Shown piece after piece: positions 34,929 to 44,351 of a stretch of DNA of 64,000 bases. The first letter of the stretch is position 1. The number at the start of each line of letters is the position of its first letter. Made by a program: the position numbers and the translations under genes. Below the pieces are notes generated by a model, which searched no databases, was not told where the DNA came from, and worked only from the letters and a program-made list of their open reading frames with translations. Origin of the DNA: CALNYS01 sp942490855 (GTDB taxonomy: Bacteria; Planctomycetota; Phycisphaerae; Phycisphaerales; UBA1924); assembly GCA_942490855.1 (NCBI GenBank), contig CALNYS010000005.1:558001-622000 (forward strand), written 5' to 3'.

Positions 34929-37811
34929 TCAGACCCCCGCCGAGGAGCCGAGGCTGGTCGCGGCGAACGCGCGGGCCGCGGTCATCGCGTCGGGGAGCTT
35001 GTCGGGCTCGGTGCCGCCGCCCTGGGCCTTGTCGGGTTTGCCGCCGCCCTTCCCGCCGCACGCCTGGGCCGCCTCGCGCACCCAGTCGCCGGCCTTAAGA
35101 CCGCTGGCGACGTGGGCGTCGGGCACCGATGCGACGATCGACACCTTTGATTCCGCGGGGTCGGCGCTGAGCAGCATGATGGCGGCGCCGGTGTGCTTGG
35201 CGCGGACCGCGTCCATCGCCGCGAGCAGCGCGCCGCGGTCGGAGCCGGCGGGGATCTCGGCGACGATCGCGTCGCCCGCCTCACTCTCGGCGATCGTGCG
35301 CGCGACCGCGACCGCGTCGTCGCGCGCGCCCGCCGCCGAGGCTTTCTGCGCCGTCTTCACGCGTTCGCTGAGTTCCTCGACGCTCGCGCGGGCCTTGAGC
35401 TTCAGGGCCAGCGGGATCGTCTCGCTTTCGATGCGCTCGCTGATCGCGCGCACGCGCGGCTCGAGCTCGCTGTCGTCCAGCTTCTTGATCGCGCCCAGCT
35501 CGTCGAGGATCGCGCCGCCCGCGTCGATCGCCGCCTTCGCCGCCCCGCGCGTCAGCGCCGACATGCGGCGCACGCCCTTGGCGACGGCTGTCTCCTCGAT
35601 GATCGCGAACGCCTCGGCCTCGCGTGTGGATTTCAGGTGCGTCCCGCCGCAGAACTCGATGGAGTACTTGGGCCAGCGCTCGGCCTCCGGGTCCTTGAGG
35701 AGCAGGTGCACGGGCGGGCCGATCGCGACGACGCGCACCGGGTCGGGGTACGTCTCGCCGAAGACGGCGCGCAGGGCGTTGATCTTCTTGGCGTCCTCGA
35801 GCGGCGCGGGCTGGGTGTGGACGGGGAGGTCGTCTTTCAGCTGCGCCCGCAGGCGCTTTTCGATCTGCTTGAGCTGTTCGGGCGTTACCGACGAGCCGTG
35901 GGAGAAGTCGAAGCGCAGCTTGTCGGGCGCGACGAGCGAGCCCTTCTGATCGACCGTCTCGCCCAGCTCGGCGCGGAGCGCGTGGTTGAGCAGGTGCGTC
36001 GCGGTGTGGTTGGCCGCGACGTCGGTGCGGCGCGACACGTCGAGGCGCAGCTCGAGATCGTCGCCCACCGTGAACGCGCCCGCTTCGAGCACGCCCACGT
36101 GCAGGACGTAGCCCCCCACCGCGACCGTGTTCTCGACGCTGAACCGCGACGGGCTCCCGCCGCCGGCGGCGTGGATCTCGCCGGTGTCGCCGACCTGCCC
36201 GCCCATTTCCGCGTAAAAACAGGTCTTATCGCAGATCAACGCGACGCGGTCGCTGGGGGCGAGCCCGGTGGTGTCGTTGGTGAAACCGTCGCCCGTCCAG
36301 ATCGCGCGGAGCGTCGCGGGGAGCATGGGGCTGTCGAACTTCGCGCTGTCGTCGGTCGGCGCGATGTTCTGGTGCTGCAGCTTCGCGACCGCCTCGGCGT
36401 CCATCTTGAGCGCCTTGGTCTCGCACGCCGCCCCCGTGCCGCCCCCCGAACGGCTGCGCTCGCGGGCCTCTTCCATCAGGCGGTGGAAGCCGTCCACGTC
36501 AACGGAAAGCCCGCGCTCCTCGGCCATGATCTGCGTGAGGTCGATGGGGAAGCCGTAGGTGTCGTGGAGCTTGAAGGCGTCCTCGGCCTGGATGGATCCG
36601 TCGGCGGCGGCTTGCGAGAAGTGCGCCGTGCCCTGCTCCAGCGTGCGCCCGAACGACTCTTCCTCGTCGCGGATCACATCGATCACGCGCTGCGGGTTCT
36701 TCTTCAGCTCGGGGAAGAAGCCGCCCATTTCCTCGACGACCGTTGGCACGATGTCCGCGAGGAAATCGCCCTGCGCGCCGAGCGTCTGGCGCCCGTAGCG
36801 CACGGCCCGGCGCAGGATGCGGCGCAGGACGTAGCCGCGTCCCTCGTTGCTCGGGTCGGCGCCGTCGGTGATCGCAAACGTCAGCGTGCGGATGTGGTCG
36901 GCGATGACGCGGTACGCGGTGTCCTCGGCTGAATCGAGCCGGTCCCCGTAAGGGTTCTTCGCGCCCGTGACCTGCTGGATCTTCGCAAAGAGCGGGGTGA
37001 AGAGGTCGGTCGCGTAGTTGGACTGCTTGCCCTGGAGCGTGCGCACGATGCGCTCGAGCCCCATACCGGTGTCAACGTGCTTGGCGGGCAGCGGCTTGAG
37101 CCCGCTCGCACCGGGACCGAAGCGGTCGAACTGGATGAACACGAGGTTCCACAGCTCGATGACCTGCTCGTGGTCGGCGTTGACGAGCGACGCGCCGGGC
37201 TGCTGGGCGCGCTCCGCGTCTGTGCGCCCGTCGTAGTGGATCTCCGAGCACGGGCCGCAGGGGCCGGTGTCGCCCATCTCCCAGAAGTTGTCCTTCATGT
37301 CGCCGGGCAGGACGCGCTCGGCGGGGAGGTGCTTGAGCCAGAGGTCGCGGGCCTCGTGGTCGGGGGCGAGGCCTTCTTTCTCGTCGCCCTCGAAGTACGT
37401 CGCGTAGAGGCGGGACTCGTCCATGCCCCACACCTTGGTGAAGAGTTCCCACGCCCAGTCGATCGCCTCGGCCTTGAAGAAGTCGCCGAAGGACCAGTTG
37501 CCCAGCATCTCGAAGAACGTGTGGTGGTAGAGGTCCTTGCCCACGTCGTCGAGGTCGTTGTGCTTCCCGCCGGCGCGGATGCACTTTTGCGAGTTGACCG
37601 CCCGCCTCATCGACGCGAGGTCCGAGCCCGGGTCCACCGTCCCGAGGAAGACCGGCTTGAACTGGTTCATCCCGGCGTTGGCAAAGAGCAGCGTCGGGTC
37701 GTTGTGGGGGACGACGGGCGAGGAGGGCGCGAAGGTGTGCGCGTGCTTCTCGCGGAAAAAGTCGATGAACTGCTGGCGGATCTGGTTGGCGGACAGGTTC
37801 GTTGTGGGCAT
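34929..37811 (-). CDS. alaS: Alanyl-tRNA synthetase
   Basis: This 960-aa class II synthetase charges tRNA-Ala. The N-terminal catalytic core starts with IRQQFIDFFREKHAHTF and contains the class II motifs (NAGMNQFKPVFLG, HHTFFEMLGNWSFGDFFK). The editing domain has the zinc site HTATHLLNHALR and CGGTHLKSTREA. A C-Ala/DHHA1 region ends the protein (SDRGALLAAMDAVRAKHTG, GGKGGGKPDKAQGGG). It is somewhat longer than the E. coli enzyme (876 aa), mainly by insertions in the catalytic half such as SRSGGGTGAACETKA. ATG 37811 has AAGGAA upstream. It is the first gene of an alaS-mgtC unit. Confidence 0.97.
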   Translation of the reverse strand: MPTTNLSANQIRQQFIDFFREKHAHTFAPSSPVVPHNDPTLLFANAGMNQFKPVFLGTVDPGSDLASMRRAVNSQKCIRAGGKHNDLDDVGKDLYHHTFFEMLGNWSFGDFFKAEAIDWAWELFTKVWGMDESRLYATYFEGDEKEGLAPDHEARDLWLKHLPAERVLPGDMKDNFWEMGDTGPCGPCSEIHYDGRTDAERAQQPGASLVNADHEQVIELWNLVFIQFDRFGPGASGLKPLPAKHVDTGMGLERIVRTLQGKQSNYATDLFTPLFAKIQQVTGAKNPYGDRLDSAEDTAYRVIADHIRTLTFAITDGADPSNEGRGYVLRRILRRAVRYGRQTLGAQGDFLADIVPTVVEEMGGFFPELKKNPQRVIDVIRDEEESFGRTLEQGTAHFSQAAADGSIQAEDAFKLHDTYGFPIDLTQIMAEERGLSVDVDGFHRLMEEARERSRSGGGTGAACETKALKMDAEAVAKLQHQNIAPTDDSAKFDSPMLPATLRAIWTGDGFTNDTTGLAPSDRVALICDKTCFYAEMGGQVGDTGEIHAAGGGSPSRFSVENTVAVGGYVLHVGVLEAGAFTVGDDLELRLDVSRRTDVAANHTATHLLNHALRAELGETVDQKGSLVAPDKLRFDFSHGSSVTPEQLKQIEKRLRAQLKDDLPVHTQPAPLEDAKKINALRAVFGETYPDPVRVVAIGPPVHLLLKDPEAERWPKYSIEFCGGTHLKSTREAEAFAIIEETAVAKGVRRMSALTRGAAKAAIDAGGAILDELGAIKKLDDSELEPRVRAISERIESETIPLALKLKARASVEELSERVKTAQKASAAGARDDAVAVARTIAESEAGDAIVAEIPAGSDRGALLAAMDAVRAKHTGAAIMLLSADPAESKVSIVASVPDAHVASGLKAGDWVREAAQACGGKGGGKPDKAQGGGTEPDKLPDAMTAARAFAATSLGSSAGV

Positions 37812-37889
37812 AGCTCGCGTTCCTTGGGTCGGATGTGGAGTATAGAGGTGCGGGCCGGCCCATCGGGCGTCGGCAGAAGGGGCGGAGCG

Positions 37890-38366
37890 ATGGCGAAGGA
37901 CATGACCAGGCGGCTGCGGGAGCTCGATCGTCTGGTCGGGCGCTTCATGGAGCGGGCGGGGCACCGGGTCGAGCGGCTGATGCTGGGCGGGCTGTTCGTC
38001 TGGTTCGGGCTGCTGAAGGTGTTCGGGCAGGAGTCGGCGACGAGCATCATCGCCAAGACGGTCTACCTGGGCCCGCCCGAGAAGACCGTCGTGCTGCTCG
38101 GCGCGTGGGAGACCGTTATCGGTGTGTGCCTGTGGTTCCGGGTGACGAGGCGGGCGGCGATCGCCCTGCTCGCGCTCCGACTCTGCGGGACGGTCGTCGC
38201 GTTTGTCGCGGCGCCCCGGGACGTCATCTTCCACCACGTCCCGTGGGCCCCGACGATCCAGGGGCAGTACCTCGTCAAGGACGTGTGCCTCATCGGCGCC
38301 GCCCTGGTCATCGGCGGGACGGTGCACGTGACGCACCGCGGCAAACGGACGCGGACGGTGGGTTAA
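37890..38366 (+). CDS. Four-helix membrane protein of unknown function
   Basis: This 158-aa protein has a basic amphipathic N-terminus and four hydrophobic segments (LMLGGLFVWFGLLKVFG, VVLLGAWETVIGVCLWF, AAIALLALRLCGTVVAFVA, VCLIGAALVIGG). The first helix pattern (GxxFxWFGLLK) is reminiscent of DoxX/DUF417-type small membrane proteins, but I am not sure of the family. GGAG lies just before the ATG. It is divergent from alaS. Its stop overlaps that of the FAH hydrolase as TTAA. Confidence 0.65.
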   Translation: MAKDMTRRLRELDRLVGRFMERAGHRVERLMLGGLFVWFGLLKVFGQESATSIIAKTVYLGPPEKTVVLLGAWETVIGVCLWFRVTRRAAIALLALRLCGTVVAFVAAPRDVIFHHVPWAPTIQGQYLVKDVCLIGAALVIGGTVHVTHRGKRTRTVG

Positions 38367-39100
38367 GACTCCGCAGAGACCGGGTTCTCGATCGCCCCGA
38401 GGCCCTCGATCTCCACGCGCACCGTGTCGCCGGGCGTGAGGTAGCGCGGGGGCGTCTGCCCGTGCCCGACGCCCGCGGGCGTGCCCGTGAGGATGAGCGT
38501 GCCGGGCAGGAGCGTCGTCCCGGCGCTGCACTCCGCGACCAGCCGCGCAAGCGGGAAGATCATGTCGGCGGTGCTGGCGCGCTGGACCGGCTCGCCGCTG
38601 AGCGTCGTCTTGAGCATCAGGCGGTTCGGGTCGGGGATCGACGCGAGGGGCGTGACGTGCGGGCCGACGGGGCAGAAGGTGTCGAAGGACTTGCCGCGGA
38701 CGAACTGCCCGCCCGCGCCCTCCTTCTGCCACCAGCGGGCCGAGACGTCGTTGGCGACGCACAGCCCGAGCACGGGCCCGCCCGGCGCGAGCGCGTCGGC
38801 TTCGCTGACGTCCTTGCACGCGGTCCCGATGACGATCGCCAGCTCGCCCTCGTAGTCCACCTGCTCGCGGTCGCGGCAGATCGCCGGGATGACGATCGGC
38901 TCGCCCGTGAGGACGCAGCTCGCGGGGTTCTTCGTAAAGAGCATCGGGCGCTCGGGGAGGTCGCCCTTCATCTCCTTGGCGTGCTCGGCGTAGTTCCGCC
39001 CGACGCAGGTGATGTAGGACACCGGGAGCGGGGCGAGGCCCAGCGTGGTGCGATCGACGGCGACGCGTCCGTCGACGCGCGTGAAGGGGAGGGTGGTCAT
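38363..39100 (-). CDS. Fumarylacetoacetate hydrolase family protein
   Basis: This 245-aa protein has the FAH/MhpD fold. ITCVGRNYAEHAKEM is at the entry to the domain, the metal ligands lie in DYEGELAIVIG, then ANDVSARWWQ, and TGTPAGVGHG near the C-terminus. Family members hydrolyse or decarboxylate beta-diketo acids, including oxaloacetate decarboxylases and acylpyruvases. The substrate cannot be read from sequence. The start overlaps the stop of the 670-aa upstream gene by 4 nt (ATGA), so it may merely ride on the ABC/SPFH operon or have a metabolic link to it. Confidence 0.88.
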   Translation of the reverse strand: MTTLPFTRVDGRVAVDRTTLGLAPLPVSYITCVGRNYAEHAKEMKGDLPERPMLFTKNPASCVLTGEPIVIPAICRDREQVDYEGELAIVIGTACKDVSEADALAPGGPVLGLCVANDVSARWWQKEGAGGQFVRGKSFDTFCPVGPHVTPLASIPDPNRLMLKTTLSGEPVQRASTADMIFPLARLVAECSAGTTLLPGTLILTGTPAGVGHGQTPPRYLTPGDTVRVEIEGLGAIENPVSAES

Positions 39101-41109
39101 TGCTGCTCGGTCTTGAGGTCAAGGAGACGGAGGTAGCTGTCGTCCGCGGACATCGCGGCGCGCCACGCGCGGTAGCGTTCCATGCCGGGGGGCTCGGGGA
39201 AGAAGCGGTTGATGTCGGGGATGACGCCGGCGCCGCGCTCCATGAGCGGGTCGTACCCCGCCTGCTGCACGCCCAGCGGGCAGCGCCGCCAGAGCTCGGC
39301 CGCCTGCACGCCGCCCAGGTTGCCCGAGATGAGGATGCGCGCGAGCGCGTTGCCCAGAACGTCCACGAAGCGGAGCTCGAAGAACTCGCCCATGCGCGAG
39401 CTCCCGCCCTCGGGCGTCGCGATGTTCTGCTTCTCCATGTACACCTTGTGCACCTGCGAGGCGTACGCGACCTGCGCCGTGAAGACGTCGGGGCGCCCGC
39501 GCAGGATGCCGCGCACGAACGCGTCGTGCAGCGCCGCGTTCATCTCCTGCTCGACCACCTGCGGCGAGCCCATGCGCTCCTTGAGGTCGAGCTTGACGAA
39601 CTCCGAGAGCGGGAGGCTGAAGTCGTAGAGGAGGGTCGCGTCGTCGTTGACGTTCAGCCCGGGCCAGTTGCGCAGCGTCTCGTAGTAGTGCTGCGCCAGG
39701 GCCGTCTCGCCCATGCGGAAGTAGAGGCGGACGACGTCGCGCAGGTGGTTCTCGTACCCCGAACCGTAGAGGCGGTGGGCGCGGTTCTCGCGCTGCTCGA
39801 AGAACGTCGCGCGCTCTTCGAGGACGGCGATCACCTCGCCGTAGACGTCCACGTACTCGAGGTTGTACATCGCGAGGTAGGAATCGGTGAGCAGGTCGTA
39901 CTGGATGTCGCCCCAGCGGAACAGCTCCTGGACGGCGTGGAGGACCATGCGGTCGGTGTTGGTGATGTCGAAGGTCTCGATGTTCTCGCGCACCGCGCCC
40001 TTCTCGACGCCGGTGACGGCCCAGTACAGCGCGTGTGCGGCGGGGTGGCGCCAGTCGATGGGCCCGTAGGTCCTCGTGTAGCGCATCATCCGCGGGATCT
40101 CCATGTGGTAGTCGTCCACGAGGAGCCGCTTGCGGGTGTGGGCGAGGACCTGACGCCACGCCTGCGTGTACGTCTCGTCCCCGAGGAGCGCCTCGATCGC
40201 CTGGTTGCGCTGGTCGTTCGGGAGGCTCACCTGGAGGTCCGAGCCGATGTTCATCTGCGCAAAGAGCTGGGCGCGCAGGAGCTCGACGTAGCGGAGCAGG
40301 TCGAAGCCGAGCTCGAGCCCGGCCTCGTTCTCGATGCGCGTGACGAGCTCCCGCGCGTGCTCGTCACGCGCAAAGAGCGCCGCGCGCGAGTCGGCGGCGG
40401 AGGAGATCTCGTTGAGCATGCGCAGACGGCGCGTGGTGCTCGCGTGGCGCTTGGCGACGGCGATCGCGAGATCGCGCTGCAGCCCCGCTTCGATCTGTTC
40501 GCGGAACAACTCCTGGACGTCCGCGTCCTCGGCGAGCGGGTCGGGCGGCGGCGGGCCCAGCACGATCGACCATTCCCGCGCCACCTGCTGCTTGTAGTAG
40601 TGGTTCGCGTCGTCGGTGAAGCCCTGGATCTTGTGCACGTAGATCCACGAGAGCTCCTTGTAGAGCGCCATCGCCGCAGGGTTCTTCGGGATCCCCTCGT
40701 TGCGCAGCAGGCGGATGCCCGACTGCACCCAGTCCCAACGCTCCTGCGGGGTCTTGGTCGCGACGGAGATGTTGTACGCGAGGTTCCACGCGTGGAAGGA
40801 CCACACCCGCGGGAAGCGGGGCGTCAGCTTCGTGATCGTGCGCGCGACCTCGTTGGCGTCGTAGAACTTGCCTTCTTCCTTCAGCGCCTGCGCCCGCATC
40901 CACAGGATGTTGACGAACAGGCCCTTGAACGCGCCCATCGCCACGCCCAGCGCGACCTCGGGGGGATCGCCTTCCTCGGCCGACACCGTGTACGCCAGCT
41001 GGGAGCGCCCGGCCTCCGCCGAGATCCGCGGCGTCAGCATCGCCGAAGCCGTGAGCCCGAACAGAACCGCGGCGAGGGCGGAGATCTGGATGACGCGGTC
41101 GCGGTTCAT
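39097..41109 (-). CDS. Large membrane-anchored helical protein, ABC-operon member
   Basis: This 670-aa protein has one N-terminal hydrophobic segment (VIQISALAAVLFGLTASAML), probably an anchor or signal. The long remainder is rich in Trp, Tyr and Arg with helical-repeat character, for example NILWMRAQALKEEGKFYDAN, VWSFHAWNLAYNISVATKTP and IYVHKIQGFTDDANHYYKQQ. The early part looks TPR-like (workload and tier pattern). I do not recognise a family. Its position directly after an ABC-2 permease and ATPase suggests a periplasmic or membrane partner of that transporter. ATG 41109; 14 nt after the permease stop. Confidence 0.7.
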   Translation of the reverse strand: MNRDRVIQISALAAVLFGLTASAMLTPRISAEAGRSQLAYTVSAEEGDPPEVALGVAMGAFKGLFVNILWMRAQALKEEGKFYDANEVARTITKLTPRFPRVWSFHAWNLAYNISVATKTPQERWDWVQSGIRLLRNEGIPKNPAAMALYKELSWIYVHKIQGFTDDANHYYKQQVAREWSIVLGPPPPDPLAEDADVQELFREQIEAGLQRDLAIAVAKRHASTTRRLRMLNEISSAADSRAALFARDEHARELVTRIENEAGLELGFDLLRYVELLRAQLFAQMNIGSDLQVSLPNDQRNQAIEALLGDETYTQAWRQVLAHTRKRLLVDDYHMEIPRMMRYTRTYGPIDWRHPAAHALYWAVTGVEKGAVRENIETFDITNTDRMVLHAVQELFRWGDIQYDLLTDSYLAMYNLEYVDVYGEVIAVLEERATFFEQRENRAHRLYGSGYENHLRDVVRLYFRMGETALAQHYYETLRNWPGLNVNDDATLLYDFSLPLSEFVKLDLKERMGSPQVVEQEMNAALHDAFVRGILRGRPDVFTAQVAYASQVHKVYMEKQNIATPEGGSSRMGEFFELRFVDVLGNALARILISGNLGGVQAAELWRRCPLGVQQAGYDPLMERGAGVIPDINRFFPEPPGMERYRAWRAAMSADDSYLRLLDLKTEQQ

Positions 41110-41123
41110 CGTCCTTGCCCTTC

Positions 41124-43133
41124 CTAGTGCCCCGAGTACGTGGCGAGTTCGCGCTTCTTGAAGATCACCGCCGCGCCAAAGAGCAGCGCTAGCGTCAGGA
41201 GCGTGATCCCGATGCCCGCGCCGGCGAACTCGGTCCAGCTGAGCAGCTCCCCGTCCACCAGGCGGTGCGTCGAGTCGAGGGTCCGGTACCCGCTGAACGC
41301 GAACGCGATCGGGATCGCGATCGCGCGGATCAGCACGCGGTGGATCTGGATGCCCCCGTCCTGATCGACCGCGGCGTAGATCTCGAGGGCCCCGTCGAGG
41401 AAGCCCGAGGTCTCCGCGGCAAACAGCACGAGGAACGAGAAGAGCGCCGCGACCGGGAAGCTCAGGAACGTGGCGGCGAAGATGCCCGCGGCCGCGATGA
41501 ACCCCAGCTTCACCCACAGCGCCGCGGTGATGCGCATGAAATTCATCTCGTACCCGCCGCGCACGTAGAAGACCTCGAGCCCGTCGGGCGGGAAGCGCAT
41601 CGTGAGGCGGTTGCCGAGACGGCGGGCCGGGTCGCCGTTGTAGACGGTCACGCGGAGGTTGCCGGCCTCGTCGATGACGTTGGGGCGCAGGTCAATCGAC
41701 TGCGCGATGTTGAGCGGGGTGTCGATACTCAGCGGGATGGTCTGCCCGGTGTCGGAATCGATGAACTCGAAGAGGACGGCGAAGACCGACGTCGGATCGT
41801 TGGCGCCCGCCTGCACCTTGTAGCGCAGCGTGACCGGGCGCCCGAGCTCCTTGGCCTGCCCGAGGTTCGGGAAGGTGTATTCCTTGTAGGCGAACGGCTC
41901 GACCGCGGTGCGCAGCGCGGCGGCGCGTGCGAAGACGGTGTCGCGCAGCACCGCTCGGATCTGCTCGCGCGTCTCCACGCTGTCCTCGGTCTCCGAACGC
42001 ATCGCGTTCTCGACCTGACGGTCGAGCTCGGCGTTCACCGCCGCGACGTCAACCTCCGGGAGCTGCGGGCGGCGGATGTCCCGGGCGGTCAGCACCCGGG
42101 CCTCGAGGATGAGGCGGTCGGTGGTCGGGTCGGGCGACCCGGTCGCGTTGACGTACGGCGCGACCTCGCCCGCCGCGGGCTGCGAGCGGAGGTACTCGGT
42201 GAAGAGGAAGACGCCGCTGCCGGCGACCGCGAGCAACGCCGCGTTGATCGCCATGACGCCCAGCCACTTGCCCGCGATGTAGTGCCAAGCGCGCACGGGC
42301 TTGACCACCGTGGACCACACCACCTTGTCGCGCTGCTCGAAGCTGAGCGTCGCGACCGAGAAGAACATCGTCAGCAGCGCCAGCGACCAGAACGCGCCCG
42401 CAGACCCGTTGCGCAGGAACGTCTGCACGCGGTAGCGCAGCGGCTGGGTCTCGTCGAGCAGCCACGGGAGCGACGCGAGCCAGCCGATGAGGATCAGGAT
42501 GAAGACCAGGCTGATCTTCATGCGGACCGCTTCCGCGACAACGGTCCGCGCGATCGCGAAGACCGGGTGCGACGCGGACAGCGCGGTGCGCACGGCCTCG
42601 ATACAGATCGTGAAGCACCCGGCGAGCACCGCCACCCCGGTCAGGATCGCGGTGAACTCGGACATCCCCGGCAGCAGGCGGAGCGGGACGAGCAGCGCCG
42701 CCGTCAGCAGCGCGAGCCCCAGGTACGTCAGCCCGGCGCCCAGCCAGATCACCAGCAGCATCACGCCCGTGACGACGCACGTGCCGATCGCGACGCCGGC
42801 CGTCGCGTCGCGGCTCCCGATCGCGTCGAGCACGGCCCCGGCGTCGAGGCGGGGCTTGAAGTCCTCCGAGGCGTTCTGGTCGGCGATGACGTCGTCGCTG
42901 TTCGTGCGCGCCTCAGGGGCGGTCTCCGGTTGCGGGGCCGCGGATCGGGTCTCCGCGGGGACGCTGCCCGGGGCGGCCGCGGCCGCGGCGTCGTCCTGGG
43001 GCGCGTTGAGGACGGTCCACCAGACCGCGAAGGAGACCGCGGCGGCGGCGATCACGAGGATCGAGGCCGCCACCTTGAAGCGCGTGGAGCGCTGCAGGCG
43101 GTTGAGCTTGGCGAGACGGTCGCCGAGGTTCAT
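41124..43133 (-). CDS. ABC-2 type permease with large soluble insertion
   Basis: This 669-aa protein has an N-terminal span (22-42), an acidic/Pro-rich linker (45-95), two to three spans at 112-182, and a NosY/ABC-2-like membrane core from about 185. The core contains the coupling-region motif VVKPVRAWHYIAGKWLG (276-292). A soluble domain of about 220 residues (roughly 315-540) precedes the last four spans and the terminal FKKRELATYSGH. In ABC-2 exporters the loop after helix 1 contacts the ATPase; the motif here matches that of the divergent permease at 48990. The start overlaps the ATPase stop (ATGA). The substrate is unknown. Confidence 0.8.
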   Translation of the reverse strand: MNLGDRLAKLNRLQRSTRFKVAASILVIAAAAVSFAVWWTVLNAPQDDAAAAAAPGSVPAETRSAAPQPETAPEARTNSDDVIADQNASEDFKPRLDAGAVLDAIGSRDATAGVAIGTCVVTGVMLLVIWLGAGLTYLGLALLTAALLVPLRLLPGMSEFTAILTGVAVLAGCFTICIEAVRTALSASHPVFAIARTVVAEAVRMKISLVFILILIGWLASLPWLLDETQPLRYRVQTFLRNGSAGAFWSLALLTMFFSVATLSFEQRDKVVWSTVVKPVRAWHYIAGKWLGVMAINAALLAVAGSGVFLFTEYLRSQPAAGEVAPYVNATGSPDPTTDRLILEARVLTARDIRRPQLPEVDVAAVNAELDRQVENAMRSETEDSVETREQIRAVLRDTVFARAAALRTAVEPFAYKEYTFPNLGQAKELGRPVTLRYKVQAGANDPTSVFAVLFEFIDSDTGQTIPLSIDTPLNIAQSIDLRPNVIDEAGNLRVTVYNGDPARRLGNRLTMRFPPDGLEVFYVRGGYEMNFMRITAALWVKLGFIAAAGIFAATFLSFPVAALFSFLVLFAAETSGFLDGALEIYAAVDQDGGIQIHRVLIRAIAIPIAFAFSGYRTLDSTHRLVDGELLSWTEFAGAGIGITLLTLALLFGAAVIFKKRELATYSGH

Positions 43134-44347
43134 GCCCCCGGCTCCTTCTTCTCGTCGTCGCCCTCGGGCTCGAGGAGGGAGCTGATGATCGAATCATCGG
43201 CGCCCGCGGGCGCGTCGGGGAGCGGCTGGACGGGGGCGGCGGGCTTCTCTTCGTACGCGCGCATCAGGTCGTCGATGACGTCCTCTTCGGCCGCTGGCGG
43301 CGGGCTCGGGGCGGGCGTCTCGGGCGCGCGCGGCGAGGCGGGCGGCTCGGGGGCGGGTTCGGGCGCCACGAGCTGCTCGATGACCGAATCGCCCTCGGGC
43401 TCGGGCGCGTCGTCGGCTTTGAGGAACGCGGCGGTCTGCCCGCCGGAGAGCGCCCCGCCCGTCGCGAGGCGTCCGGTGCGCGCCGACTCGACGATGTCCA
43501 CGAAGAGATCCTCGAGGCGCTGACGCGGCTTGGAGACGCGGATGACCGCGTGGCCGACGCGCGCCCGCAGCAGCTCGTCGATCTCCGAGACGGTCGCGTC
43601 GTCGAGCGATTCGGTCTCGATGAGCGTGTTGCTCGACGCGGTCAGGAGCTCGTCGGGCGTGCCCTCGGCCTGCTTGCGTCCCCCGTAGAGGATGGACAGG
43701 CGGTCCACGACGTCTTCGACGTCGGTGAGCTGGTGGGAGGAGAGCAGGATGGTCTTGCCGCGCCGCCCGAGCTCGATGATGAGGTCTTTGACCTGGCGGG
43801 TGCCGAGGGGGTCGAGCCCGGTGGTGGGCTCGTCGAGGATGAGGAGCTCGGGGTCGTTGATGAGCGCCTGGGCGAGGCCGATTCGGCGCTGCATGCCCTT
43901 GGAGTATTCCTTGACCTGCCGGTGCGCCACGGCGGTGAGCCCGACCATGTCGAGCAGCTCCGCGATGCGGCGCTTGCGCGCCGAGCGGTCGAGCTCGAAG
44001 AGCTTGGCGTAGAAGTCGAGGGTCTCGTGCGCGTTGAGAAAGGGGTAGAGGTAGGACTCCTCGGGGAGCACGCCGATGCGCTTTTTGATGTTGACGTCGG
44101 TGGGCGGCTTGCCGATGACGGCGACGCGCCCCGAGGTCTTGTGCAGCAGCCCGAGGAGGATCTTGATGGTCGTGGACTTGCCCGACCCGTTGGGCCCGAG
44201 GAGGCCGTAGATCTCGCCTTGCCTGACCTCGAGATCGAGGTCCTCGACGGCGCGGACGCGCGAGCGCATCCAGAAGTCTTTGAAGACTTTCGACAGCCCC
44301 TGCGTGAGGATGACGATCTCGGAATCGGGGCGTGCGTCTTCGGGCAT
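43130..44347 (-). CDS. ABC transporter ATP-binding protein with acidic motif-repeat tail
   Basis: This 405-aa ATPase has Walker A GPNGSGKST (51-59), signature YSKGMQRRIGLAQAL (148-162), Walker B LLILDEPTTGLDP (168-180) and the His switch SSHQ (203-206). This is a typical ABC-2 exporter ATPase through about residue 295. An acidic, Pro-rich tail of about 110 residues follows, containing a short motif three times: DSVIEQL (320), EDVIDDL (355) and DSIISSL (385). Such spaced hydrophobic/acidic motifs in a disordered tail suggest docking to a partner protein. It overlaps its permease by 4 nt and follows the HflK-like gene by 4 nt. Confidence 0.93.
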   Translation of the reverse strand: MPEDARPDSEIVILTQGLSKVFKDFWMRSRVRAVEDLDLEVRQGEIYGLLGPNGSGKSTTIKILLGLLHKTSGRVAVIGKPPTDVNIKKRIGVLPEESYLYPFLNAHETLDFYAKLFELDRSARKRRIAELLDMVGLTAVAHRQVKEYSKGMQRRIGLAQALINDPELLILDEPTTGLDPLGTRQVKDLIIELGRRGKTILLSSHQLTDVEDVVDRLSILYGGRKQAEGTPDELLTASSNTLIETESLDDATVSEIDELLRARVGHAVIRVSKPRQRLEDLFVDIVESARTGRLATGGALSGGQTAAFLKADDAPEPEGDSVIEQLVAPEPAPEPPASPRAPETPAPSPPPAAEEDVIDDLMRAYEEKPAAPVQPLPDAPAGADDSIISSLLEPEGDDEKKEPGA

Positions 44348-44351
44348 AGCG

